Below, in pieces: positions 17,059 to 24,893 of a stretch of DNA of 64,000 nt. Numbering within the stretch: position 1 is the first letter of the stretch; each line of letters starts with the position of its first letter. A model generated the notes under the pieces. That model saw nothing but the letters and a program-made list of their open reading frames with translations, did no database searches and was not told the origin of the DNA. This DNA comes from Desulfamplus sp. (GTDB lineage Bacteria; Desulfobacterota; Desulfobacteria; Desulfobacterales; Desulfobacteraceae). Position numbers and translations under genes: made by a program. The stretch covers positions 1 through 64,000 of the forward strand of contig JADFZQ010000013.1 of assembly GCA_015232455.1 (NCBI GenBank). The letters are read 5' to 3'.

Positions 17059-17634
17059 ATGACAGCACAATTGCAAAGAGATGAAAAAATAACACCAAAG
17101 GAATATCTTGAATTTGAAAGAACCTCTGAATTTAAACATGAATATTTTGATGGGGAAATATTTGCAATGGTAGGTGCAAGCCTTCGTCATAATCAGATCA
17201 ACGGAAATATCTTTGCTGAACTAAGAAACCAATTAAAACAGTCTCCATGCAGACCTTTTATAAATGACTTAAGGGTTAAGGTTCAAGAGATAGAAAAATA
17301 TACGTATCCAGATATTGTTATCGTATGTGGTGATATTAAGCTCGAAAAAGAAAGTGGAATGGAAACCCTTTTGAATCCTATAGTAATCATTGAAGTGCTT
17401 TCCAACTCTACAGAGGCGTATGACAGAGGAGCTAAATTCCAGCATTATCAACTTATACCGTCATTGCAGGAGTATATACTTGTTTCTCAATATTCCCCTC
17501 TTGTGGAGAAATATGTCAGAAGCGATAAGGGACAATGGATTTACACCTCATATGAAGGTATGGACAAAACCATTGCCATTGAAGCTGTTAAATGTGAGTT
17601 GATTCTTTCGGATATTTATTATCAGGTTGTCTGA
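17059..17634 (+). CDS. Uma2-family (DUF820) PD-(D/E)XK endonuclease-like protein, copy B
   Basis: This 191-residue protein is nearly identical to copy A over residues 1-42 and from about 63 to the end, at the DNA level as well. Residues 43-62 (RHNQINGNIFAELRNQLKQ) and about 105 bp of underlying DNA are clearly diverged. Family motifs including YPDIVIVCGD and IIEVLSNSTEAYDRG are intact. The sharp similar-diverged-similar pattern points to gene conversion or recombination with another family member. It precedes res, with mod-end repeat copy 4 between them. Confidence 0.88.
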   Translation: MTAQLQRDEKITPKEYLEFERTSEFKHEYFDGEIFAMVGASLRHNQINGNIFAELRNQLKQSPCRPFINDLRVKVQEIEKYTYPDIVIVCGDIKLEKESGMETLLNPIVIIEVLSNSTEAYDRGAKFQHYQLIPSLQEYILVSQYSPLVEKYVRSDKGQWIYTSYEGMDKTIAIEAVKCELILSDIYYQVV

Positions 17635-17662
17635 AACTTATGACAAAAATATAATTTGATTT

Positions 17663-17727
17663 GATGATTTTATGAAAAAAACAACATTACATTCAAGACA
17701 ATCCCGCGAGATATAACAAGGCTCTAA
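17663..17727 (+). repeat. mod 3'-end direct repeat, copy 4
   Basis: This 65-bp copy has one base deleted (ATGAAAAAAACAACATT in place of ATGAAGCAATACAACATT) and ends just before the res start codon at 17730. Its CCCGCGAG...CAAGG variant matches the genuine mod end (copy 1). That fits an ancestral mod-res junction split by later insertions. Confidence 0.9.
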
Positions 17728-17729
17728 AC

Positions 17730-20420
17730 ATGGAACTAAAATCATATCAACGAACTGTTATAGAGAATTTAGAAAGCTACCTTGAATATTATCAGCAATA
17801 TCACGATGTCAGTATTGCCTTTAATAAATATTGGGAAGATAAAATCGGACCTTATGACCCTGTTTCAAGCTCAGGCATGAGACCATACAAGGCGACTATC
17901 CCTCATGCTGCACAGGTTTGTTTAAAAGTTCCTACTGCCGGAGGCAAGACCTTTATTGCCTGCAATGCTCTAAAATCTATTTTTAACGCTTTTGCTCAAA
18001 ATATTCCTAAAGTTGTTGTATGGCTTGTTCCTTGGTCAAATCTTTTAGAGCAGACAAAAAAGAGCCTCTCCAACCCTGATCACCCTTATCGCCAAAAGCT
18101 GAACAGCCTGTTCAGCCATAGAGTAGAGGTGTATGATAAATCTGATCTCTTGCAAGGTGCAAACTTTAACCCGACCGTTGTTAATGAACAGTTGAGCATT
18201 TTTGTTTTAAGCTTTGCAAGTCTGCGGGTAAAGACCAAAAATAAGGAAGACCGTAAAATATATCAAGAAAACGGCAATTTAGCCCTTTTTGCTGATTTAT
18301 ATGAAAATGATCATCATCTTTTAGAAGGAACAGACGAAACAGCATTAATAAATGTGATTAGATGGCTTAAGCCTGTAGTAATCGTAGATGAGAGCCATAA
18401 TGCAGAGAGTGATTTAAGCGTTGAGATGCTCAATAACCTTAACCCCTGCTTTGTTTTGGAGCTTACAGCCACACCGAAAGAGAGCAGCAACATCATAAGT
18501 TTTGTTAATGCTATGGAGCTGAAAAAAGAGAATATGGTGAAGCTGCCTGTTATTGTCTATAACCACCATGACAAAAACGGAGTAATCACGAGTGCATTAC
18601 AGTTGCAGCGTAAACTTGAGATAGTGGCAAAAGAGGAGCAAAAATCAAATAACGGAAAATATATCCGCCCGATTGTTCTTTTTCAGGCTCAACCAAAGAC
18701 AAATGACGACAACACAACATTTGAGAAGATAAAAGAGTCGTTGTTAGAGCTTAAAATACCAGAAGAGCAGATAAAGATAAAAACAGCAAATATCAATGAG
18801 TTATCAGGCATTGACTTATCAAGTAAAACTTGTAAAGTGCGTTATATTATTGCTGTTAATGCTTTAAAAGAGGGTTGGGACTGTCCGTTTGCCTATATTT
18901 TGGCATCATTGGCAAATAAATCATCAGCAGTAGATGTTGAGCAGATTTTAGGGCGTATTCTGCGTCAGCCTGATGTTAAAAAGCACAATTCCTTTTTGTT
19001 GAACCTATCTTATGTTTTTACATCTTCATCAAAATTTCACGAAACATTAAATAATGTAGTTGCAGGACTACAAAAAGCGGGTTTCAGCGATCAAGATTGC
19101 AGGGCAGAAGATGTGATAGAAGATAAATCACAAGAGATTGAAGAAAAAGCTAAACCGAGACAACCCCAACAGCAGCCTTTATTTACAGATGATGACGAGA
19201 TAGACCCATCAAAAATTGATTTTAATATAAATCAACAATCTAATGAACACGGCGGCGAAGAACAGCCGTTCGTCTCTTATACCTCTTCTCCGTGCGTAAA
19301 TACCTCAATTTCTGCCCCTACATCAGAAATTGAGAAAATAGCTCAAAGTGTAAATCAAGATTTTCAACACCAGATTGAAAATATAGGTAATCAGGAGACA
19401 GAGTTTCCTCAGGAGTTAAAAGTGAGACGATATGAAATAAAAGATAATTTTAAGGAGTCGGCGTCAAAGATTATTCTTCCGCAATTTTACCTTGCAATAC
19501 CCAAAATTTCACTTTTTGACGATGATTTAGAAGATGTTATATTAAATCGTGATTCTCTGTTAGGTGATTTTAAGTTGAGTAATCAAGATATAAACATTGA
19601 TTTTAATACAGATTCCTCTGAATTATATAAAGTCGATCTTGAGCAGACTAAAAAAGACACATATATTGCATCTTTATCTAAACTTGATGCCCATAAGTTG
19701 AGAGAACCTGTTATTGAGTATATTCTTGCCCGTCCAAAAGAGAGCCAAATTAAAACTTTAGCAGGCGTATTGGTTGATATGATTGGCAATATCTACCCAA
19801 TACCAGATAAGGAGATCAGAAAATATATTGAGCGAATCTTAGAAAATTTAGACCCTGAACAGATTCACGATATTATTGTCAGCAAACAATACACCTATCA
19901 AAATAAGATAAAGGCAAAAATTCAGGCACTTGCTGAAGAGTATGCAGAAGAGCAGTTCAACAAATATCTTGATATTGACAAAGTATTTGTAAAACCAAGC
20001 TATAAACTACCAGAGCATATTATCCCCGCACAACTAAGCCATTCAATTTCTAAATCCCTATATCTACGTGAAGGCTCAATGAATATGTTTGAGCAAAAGG
20101 TAATTGTAGAGATTGCCGCCTTACATAATATATTGTTTTGGCATCGTAATTTAGAGCGTGGCAAAGGTTTTTGCATTAACGGCTTTAAATCCAACCATTA
20201 CCCTGATTTTATTGTAGTTACCAATTCTGGCAGAGTTATTGTTATTGAGACTAAAGGAGATGACAGAGATAATTCTGACAGTGCGGCTAAAAACAGACTC
20301 GGCAAAACATGGGCAGGCAAAGCTGGAGCAAATTTCAAATATTTTATGGTTTTTGACAAGCAGTATATGGAAGATACTTTAACATTGGATCAGTTAAAAG
20401 ATAGGCTGAAAGAGTTGTAA
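17730..20420 (+). CDS. res: Type III restriction enzyme, helicase/endonuclease subunit (Res)
   Basis: This 896-residue protein works with Mod to translocate or slide on DNA and cut it. It has an SF2 helicase core: Walker A TAGGKT (K73), motif II DESH (D220-H223), motif III LTATP, and motif VI QILGRILRQ (G408-Q413). The C-terminal nuclease domain has the PD-(D/E)XK pattern YPDF (D826)...IVIETKG (E840, K842). Residues ~470-560 form a Gln/Pro/Asp-rich linker. All catalytic motifs are present, so the enzyme should be active. It starts at an ATG 8 nt after AAGG. It is separated from mod by 1.85 kb of cargo, whereas type III mod and res are normally adjacent or overlapping. Confidence 0.9.
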   Translation: MELKSYQRTVIENLESYLEYYQQYHDVSIAFNKYWEDKIGPYDPVSSSGMRPYKATIPHAAQVCLKVPTAGGKTFIACNALKSIFNAFAQNIPKVVVWLVPWSNLLEQTKKSLSNPDHPYRQKLNSLFSHRVEVYDKSDLLQGANFNPTVVNEQLSIFVLSFASLRVKTKNKEDRKIYQENGNLALFADLYENDHHLLEGTDETALINVIRWLKPVVIVDESHNAESDLSVEMLNNLNPCFVLELTATPKESSNIISFVNAMELKKENMVKLPVIVYNHHDKNGVITSALQLQRKLEIVAKEEQKSNNGKYIRPIVLFQAQPKTNDDNTTFEKIKESLLELKIPEEQIKIKTANINELSGIDLSSKTCKVRYIIAVNALKEGWDCPFAYILASLANKSSAVDVEQILGRILRQPDVKKHNSFLLNLSYVFTSSSKFHETLNNVVAGLQKAGFSDQDCRAEDVIEDKSQEIEEKAKPRQPQQQPLFTDDDEIDPSKIDFNINQQSNEHGGEEQPFVSYTSSPCVNTSISAPTSEIEKIAQSVNQDFQHQIENIGNQETEFPQELKVRRYEIKDNFKESASKIILPQFYLAIPKISLFDDDLEDVILNRDSLLGDFKLSNQDINIDFNTDSSELYKVDLEQTKKDTYIASLSKLDAHKLREPVIEYILARPKESQIKTLAGVLVDMIGNIYPIPDKEIRKYIERILENLDPEQIHDIIVSKQYTYQNKIKAKIQALAEEYAEEQFNKYLDIDKVFVKPSYKLPEHIIPAQLSHSISKSLYLREGSMNMFEQKVIVEIAALHNILFWHRNLERGKGFCINGFKSNHYPDFIVVTNSGRVIVIETKGDDRDNSDSAAKNRLGKTWAGKAGANFKYFMVFDKQYMEDTLTLDQLKDRLKEL

Positions 20421-20492
20421 TAAGTCAGGAGTTTTATAGTTTTCCAGATAATTAAATTGGTAAAAAATATTTTTTGGAACTCTGTCGCCGTG

Positions 20493-20577
20493 GGGCTAAA
20501 GCCCTCGGCTAACTCATAAAGGAAGCCCTCTTAAGAGGGCTTGGGTAAAAATTAGCCCAGAGCTTCAGCTCAGGGCT
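20493..20577. repeat. Three-hairpin repeat block between res and hicB
   Basis: Three GC-rich dyads stand in a row: GGGCTAAAGCCC (20493-20504), the perfect palindrome AAGCCCTCTTAAGAGGGCTT (20523-20542), and an imperfect AGCCC...GGGCT dyad (20554-20577). GGCTAA and TTAGCC outside the middle one can also pair. Nothing in the 218-bp gap is coding. It could terminate the res transcript, or be a repetitive extragenic element unrelated to the 28-bp palindromes. Confidence 0.5.
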
Positions 20578-20638
20578 GGATAAAAATACTTTTCTGGAAA
20601 TCTATAGCAACAGCAACAATATTAAAAGGAAAAAGTAT

Positions 20639-20848
20639 ATGAAACGTGCATTTACTCTTGAATATTGGAAAGATGACGGTTGGTATGTTGGAAAAATTAA
20701 AGAAATTCCAGGAGTCTTTAGTCAAGGCGAAACACTTGAGGAGTTAGAAATAAATATTGAAGATGCCTATAAACTAATTATGGAAGAGACTCCTAAACTT
20801 GATCATCCAGTTGCCCAGACAAAAGAGCTTCTGGTTGAAGTTTTATGA
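20639..20848 (+). CDS. hicB: HicB-family antitoxin
   Basis: This 69-residue protein has the HicB half-RNase-H-like fold: FTLEYWKDDGWYVGKIKEIPGVFSQGETLEELEINIEDAYKLIMEE. It is the short type, without an added DNA-binding domain. AAAGGAAAAAG is its ribosome-binding site. The stop overlaps the start of hicA in an ATGA, so antitoxin precedes toxin and the two are translationally coupled. It would neutralise HicA. Confidence 0.85.
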   Translation: MKRAFTLEYWKDDGWYVGKIKEIPGVFSQGETLEELEINIEDAYKLIMEETPKLDHPVAQTKELLVEVL

Positions 20849-21024
20849 AAAGAAGGAATTTTATTAGAGAATTGATTAAAAGCGGATGTTATCTAAAACG
20901 TCATGGAAAAAGCCATGATATTTACGTAAATATATTTAATGGTAAACAATCTCCAATCCCAAGACATCCAGAAATAAAAGAAACTCTTTGTGAACTTATA
21001 AAAAGACAATTGGGCATAAATTAG
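20845..21024 (+). CDS. hicA: HicA-family mRNA interferase toxin
   Basis: This 59-residue protein was found by reading the frame after hicB. It begins MKRRNFIRELIKSGCYLKRHG and continues through KSHDIY to PIPRHPEIKETL. The double-stranded-RNA-binding-like fold with the catalytic His in HGKSHDIY and the closing PRHPEI motif identify HicA. The family cleaves mRNA when free of HicB. It overlaps hicB by four bases and ends 16 bp before the 28-bp palindrome that borders gcvT. Confidence 0.85.
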   Translation: MKRRNFIRELIKSGCYLKRHGKSHDIYVNIFNGKQSPIPRHPEIKETLCELIKRQLGIN

Positions 21025-21040
21025 TATCAAAATCCATGAT

Positions 21041-21068
21041 GTAGGGAACAACGATCGTTGTTCCCTAC
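21041..21068. repeat. 28-bp perfect REP-like palindrome, right edge of island
   Basis: GTAGGGAACAACGA is followed by its exact reverse complement. It is 16 bp after hicA and 48 bp before gcvT. It is the same element as at 14034-14061 (one mismatch) and 31145-31172 (outer base pair differs). Together with the 14034 copy it brackets the restriction-modification/HicBA island. Confidence 0.75.
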
Positions 21069-21116
21069 TCAAAAATATTATCGTGATACTTAAGAAACTT
21101 ACAAAGGAATAAACTC

Positions 21117-22445
21117 ATGGAAACAACTTTGGAAACAACCCCGCTTAATAGCTGGCACAGGTCAAACGGTGCTAACATGGCAAATTTTGGCGGTTTTGAT
21201 ATGCCGCTTTGGTATGAGACTGGCGTAAAACTTGAGCATCTTGCAGTAGTTGAATCTGCGGGAATCTTTGACACAAGCCACATGGCATGTGTCTTAGTTA
21301 CAGGTAAGGATTCTTATGGTCTTTTACAGCTTTGCCACACAAGAGACCTTTCAGCGTTGCAAGATGGACGTTGCGTGTATGGAACTGTGCTTAACGAAAA
21401 AGCTCATGTAATTGATGATGCTATTGTGTATCGGTTTGATGCAGTAAATTACATGGTCTGCGTAAATGCGGGAATGGGTGGGATAGTTGCTGCCCACTTT
21501 GAAAACAACAGATCAACACTTAGTGCTGCTCTTGACAGACCCATTGAAGTAACTGTTGCTGATCTTTCTGAAAAAATTGCTAAAATGGATATTCAAGGTA
21601 AAAATTCAGCAAAGATTCTAAAAAAGGTTCTCTCTCCTGATTGTTTAGATACTCTTTTTGATAAAATGCCCTATTTTTCTTTTAAAGGAGATTTCAGCGT
21701 ATTCTCTAAAACTGTTAAATCTTCAAGTTGCTGCTCATCTTGTTCTCAAGCAAAAAAATCTGCTAATCAAGTTAAACTTAAAAACGGCACTCCTTTAGTG
21801 TTATCTCGTTCTGGTTATACTGGTGAATTTGGCTTTGAAATTTTTATATCTCCTGATGCAATAGTAGAGCTTTGGAAAGATATTCTTGAAGCTGGAAAAG
21901 AGTATAATATTATTGCATGCGGACTTGGTGCAAGAGATTCTTTAAGAGCTGGTGCGGTTCTTCCTCTTTCTCATCAAGATATTGGCGGCTGGAAATTTAC
22001 AAATACTCCTTGGGACTTTGCACTTCCCTACAATGCAGATAAAAGTGGTTTTACAAAATCGTTTATTGGGAGCGATGCTCTTTTAAATCCTGAAGGAGCT
22101 AAATATATATATCCGTTTGTCGGGGAAGATTTAAGAAAAATCGGAGCTGGTGCTGACTCTCAGGTTCTTGATAGTAGTGGAAATGCAATTGGAGTGGTTC
22201 TTACCTGTGCAACTGATATGGCAATTGGCTGGCATAACAATAAAATTTACAGTGTTGCATCACCAAATCTGCCAGAAGGTTTTAAGGCAAAAGGGATAAG
22301 CTGCGGGTTTGTTCTTGTTGACAAAAAACTTGATGTTGGAACTAAACTTGTTCTTCAAGAGAAAAAGAGAAAAATCAACGTAATGGTTGTAAATGACGTT
22401 AGACCAGATAGAACTGCAAGATTAAAAATCTCTACGTTTTTATGA
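21117..22445 (+). CDS. gcvT: Glycine cleavage system aminomethyltransferase (T protein)
   Basis: This protein transfers the aminomethyl carbon from lipoyl-GcvH to tetrahydrofolate, releasing ammonia (EC 2.1.2.10). The family start TPLNSWHRSNGANMANFGGFDMPLWY, the GIFDTSHM block, the RSGYTGEFGFEIF core and ACGLGARDSLR are all present. Its 442 residues exceed the usual ~365. One obvious insert is a Ser/Cys/Lys-rich segment at about 200-220 (KSSSCCSSCSQAKKSANQVK) before LKNGTPLVLSRSGYTGE. The start has AAAGGAAT upstream. It is the first gene of the gcv series, followed by a toxin-antitoxin pair rather than directly by gcvH. Confidence 0.92.
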   Translation: METTLETTPLNSWHRSNGANMANFGGFDMPLWYETGVKLEHLAVVESAGIFDTSHMACVLVTGKDSYGLLQLCHTRDLSALQDGRCVYGTVLNEKAHVIDDAIVYRFDAVNYMVCVNAGMGGIVAAHFENNRSTLSAALDRPIEVTVADLSEKIAKMDIQGKNSAKILKKVLSPDCLDTLFDKMPYFSFKGDFSVFSKTVKSSSCCSSCSQAKKSANQVKLKNGTPLVLSRSGYTGEFGFEIFISPDAIVELWKDILEAGKEYNIIACGLGARDSLRAGAVLPLSHQDIGGWKFTNTPWDFALPYNADKSGFTKSFIGSDALLNPEGAKYIYPFVGEDLRKIGAGADSQVLDSSGNAIGVVLTCATDMAIGWHNNKIYSVASPNLPEGFKAKGISCGFVLVDKKLDVGTKLVLQEKKRKINVMVVNDVRPDRTARLKISTFL

Positions 22446-22477
22446 TTATTTCATAAAATATTTTATTTATAGATTTG

Positions 22478-22510
22478 AGATTTGACAACTTTTAAAAAGT
22501 TGTCAAATCT
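22478..22510. repeat. Inverted repeat of the TTGACAACTT family, copy 2
   Basis: AGATTTGACAACTT and AAGTTGTCAAATCT are separated by 5 nt. The hairpin lies in the 93-bp gap between gcvT and the antitoxin gene, 29 bp before the latter. The arms match the copy at 10160 exactly. It may mark the left boundary of the inserted toxin-antitoxin pair. Confidence 0.65.
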
Positions 22511-22538
22511 ATAACAGTGGAAATTTAAGGAGGCTATT

Positions 22539-22835
22539 ATGTCAACAGCATTAATGAGAAAATATATTACAAGCGGAGAATTGCCATTATCGTGGCAAAA
22601 AGAGATTAATGCCAAACCTGAAGAGCTTTTTTATATAACGATTAATAAAGCAGAACCAGTTGATTATGATGATGATGGAAATCCTATGCCTCCAGAGAGC
22701 CAAATCAGCGGAAAATTAATCAAAGCAGTTCAAGCAAGTGAAGAGTCTTATAAAAAAGGGAATTTCACACGTTGCTCAACAAAAGAAGAGAGTGATGCTT
22801 TTTTCAAGGCTATTTGGAGTGAGGAGGCTAATTAA
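22539..22835 (+). CDS. Antitoxin of a RelE/ParE-type module (probable)
   Basis: This 98-residue protein lies directly upstream of a RelE-like toxin, 2 bp apart, with AAGGAGGC as ribosome-binding site. The sequence (MSTALMRKYITSGELPLSWQ... EPVDYDDDGNPMPPE ... CSTKEESDAFFKAIW) shows no DNA-binding motif that I recognise. Position and size, and the acidic centre, support an antitoxin. The gene pair is inserted between gcvT and gcvH. Confidence 0.6.
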   Translation: MSTALMRKYITSGELPLSWQKEINAKPEELFYITINKAEPVDYDDDGNPMPPESQISGKLIKAVQASEESYKKGNFTRCSTKEESDAFFKAIWSEEAN

Positions 22836-22837
22836 AC

Positions 22838-23098
22838 ATGCCTCAATATCAAAAAGATTACACAGATGACTTCAAGAAAGATGTTAAAGAGATCAAATCA
22901 GACTTTGAATTGCAAAAAAGACTGACAAAAAAGATAGATGAAATTGCTGAAAATCCTCACCACTACAAGCCGCTTAGGAATATTCTTAAAAATAAGAGAA
23001 GGGTTCATATTGGAAGTTTTGTATTAATTTTTGAGATTTTAGAAGAAGAGAAAATAGTTGTATTTCATACATTCAAACACCATGACGAAGCATATTAA
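22838..23098 (+). CDS. RelE/ParE-family toxin
   Basis: This 86-residue basic protein has the RelE/YafQ-type pattern: [79 protein letters not shown]. The LRN...[14 protein letters not shown] core and the terminal [11 protein letters not shown] match RelE-like ribosome-dependent ribonucleases. It ends 14 bp before the gcvH start and probably shares its transcript with gcvH. Confidence 0.8.
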   Translation: MPQYQKDYTDDFKKDVKEIKSDFELQKRLTKKIDEIAENPHHYKPLRNILKNKRRVHIGSFVLIFEILEEEKIVVFHTFKHHDEAY

Positions 23099-23112
23099 AG
23101 GAGACAATTAAA

Positions 23113-23523
23113 ATGAAAGAGATTACCGAACTTAATTTACCAGAAAATTTAAAGTATTCAGATTCTCACGAGTGGGCAGGCGTTGAGGGTGATGTGGTAA
23201 CCATTGGTATTGATGATTATGCTCAAGATCAGTTGGGAGAAGTGGTTTTTGTTGAACTTCCAGAAGTTGGTGCAACATATTCAAAAGGTGAGCAGTTTGG
23301 CACAGTTGAATCTGTAAAAGCTGTCTCTGAAATTTATACGCCAGTCTCTGGAGAGGTTGTTGCAGTTAATGAATCTCTTGCCGATGCCCCAGAGCTTGTC
23401 AACAACTCACCTTATGAAAATGGCTGGATTATGAAAATAAAAGCTAATGATCTTTCTGAATTAGCTTCTGAATTAAAAAATCTAAAGGATAAAGCAGCAT
23501 ACCTTGAAATGCTGAAAGGGTGA
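23113..23523 (+). CDS. gcvH: Glycine cleavage system H protein
   Basis: This 136-residue lipoyl carrier shuttles the aminomethyl group between the P, T and L proteins. The lipoyl attachment site is K69 in [21 protein letters not shown]. The surrounding family text ([39 protein letters not shown]) is typical. Ribosome-binding site AAAGGAGA. Its stop is followed after 5 bp by the ATG of gcvPA. Confidence 0.95.
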   Translation: MKEITELNLPENLKYSDSHEWAGVEGDVVTIGIDDYAQDQLGEVVFVELPEVGATYSKGEQFGTVESVKAVSEIYTPVSGEVVAVNESLADAPELVNNSPYENGWIMKIKANDLSELASELKNLKDKAAYLEMLKG

Positions 23524-23528
23524 TTATT

Positions 23529-24893
23529 ATGGAATCTTCCAACGATATAAATTATCTTCCTATGCGTTATCTTCCGCACACAGAAGAAGATATTAGGCAG
23601 ATGCTTGCTGTAATTGGGCATAAATCCTTAGATGATCTTTTTCCGACAATTCCATCAGACTACAGAGTTAAAAAAGAGATGTGTCTGCCAAAACCTTTGA
23701 CAGAGTGGGAGCTAAACGCCCATATATCAGAGCTTGCTTCAAAAAATTGTGCATCATCTTCAAATAAAGTTTTTATTGGGGCTGGAAGCTATCAACACCA
23801 TATTCCATCAATTATACCGTATCTTATTTCACGTTCAGAGTTTATGACAGCTTACACTCCATATCAGCCTGAAATCAGTCAAGGCACATTACAGGGAATC
23901 TATGAATTTCAAACAATGATAACTGAACTTCTTGGAACTGAAGTTGCCACAGCGTCTCATTACGATTGTGGCACAGCACTTGCTGAAGCTCTTCTTATTT
24001 CACTTCGTAAAAAGAAAAACAGCAAAAAAGTTGCCGTATCATCTTTAGTTCACCCGCATCACAGGCAAATTGTAAAAACATATCTTGAACCAGCAGGATA
24101 TAAGATGGTTGAACTCCCCGCAAAATCAGACGGCACAACTGATCTGTCAACTCTTGATGGAATGGACGATATTGCCGCAGTTGCTGTTCAATCTCCAAAT
24201 TTTTTTGGGTGCATTGAAGAGATTGCAAAGGTTAAATCAATTGCTGAAGCTAAAAAAATTATGTGTATTGCATCATTTACAGAAGCTATTGCTTATGGAC
24301 TTTTAAAAAAGCCTGGTTCACTTGGTGCAGATATTGTTGTTGGTGAGGGGCAAAGTTTGGGTATTGCTCAATCTTTTGGAGGACCTGGACTTGGAATTAT
24401 GACAAGCAGTAAGCAGTATGTTCGAGACCTTCCCGGGCGACTTGTCGGACGAACAAAAGATAGACGCGGAGAAGATGGTTTTGTTTTAACCCTTTCAACA
24501 AGAGAGCAACATATAAAAAGAGAGAAAGCAAGCTCAAACATCTGTTCAAATAATGGCTTAAACGCTATGACTGCTGGAATCTATTTGGCAACTGTTGGGA
24601 AAATCGGAATAAGAAAGATTGCACAGCTTAATCATGACAAAGCAGTATTTCTAAAAAACAAACTTGAAGAGGCAGGATTTACAATTCCATTTGCAACGCC
24701 ATTTTTCAATGAATTTGTGGCAAAAGCACCAGATGGGTTTGCACAAAAGCGTGAAGCACTAAAAGAAAAGGGAATTGTGGCTGGACTTAGTATTGAAAGA
24801 TATTATCCAACTCTTAAAAATCACTATCTATTTTGTGCAACTGAAGTCTTTTCCAAAGATGATATTGAGATGCTTGCAAAGGAGGTGAAGTGA
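23529..24893 (+). CDS. gcvPA: Glycine dehydrogenase (decarboxylating) subunit 1
   Basis: This 454-residue N-terminal half of the split P protein forms, with GcvPB, the PLP enzyme that decarboxylates glycine and loads GcvH (EC 1.4.4.2). Family features are MRYLPHTEEDIRQMLAVIG, FIGAGSYQHHIPSIIPYLISRSEFMTAYTPYQPEISQGTLQ and GRLVGRTKDRRGEDGFVLTLSTREQHIKREKASSNICSN. This subunit has no PLP lysine. I start at the ATG at 23529 with AAGGG 8 nt upstream; a GTG at 23520 is less likely. The stop overlaps the gcvPB start by one base (TGATG). Confidence 0.94.
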   Translation: MESSNDINYLPMRYLPHTEEDIRQMLAVIGHKSLDDLFPTIPSDYRVKKEMCLPKPLTEWELNAHISELASKNCASSSNKVFIGAGSYQHHIPSIIPYLISRSEFMTAYTPYQPEISQGTLQGIYEFQTMITELLGTEVATASHYDCGTALAEALLISLRKKKNSKKVAVSSLVHPHHRQIVKTYLEPAGYKMVELPAKSDGTTDLSTLDGMDDIAAVAVQSPNFFGCIEEIAKVKSIAEAKKIMCIASFTEAIAYGLLKKPGSLGADIVVGEGQSLGIAQSFGGPGLGIMTSSKQYVRDLPGRLVGRTKDRRGEDGFVLTLSTREQHIKREKASSNICSNNGLNAMTAGIYLATVGKIGIRKIAQLNHDKAVFLKNKLEEAGFTIPFATPFFNEFVAKAPDGFAQKREALKEKGIVAGLSIERYYPTLKNHYLFCATEVFSKDDIEMLAKEVK

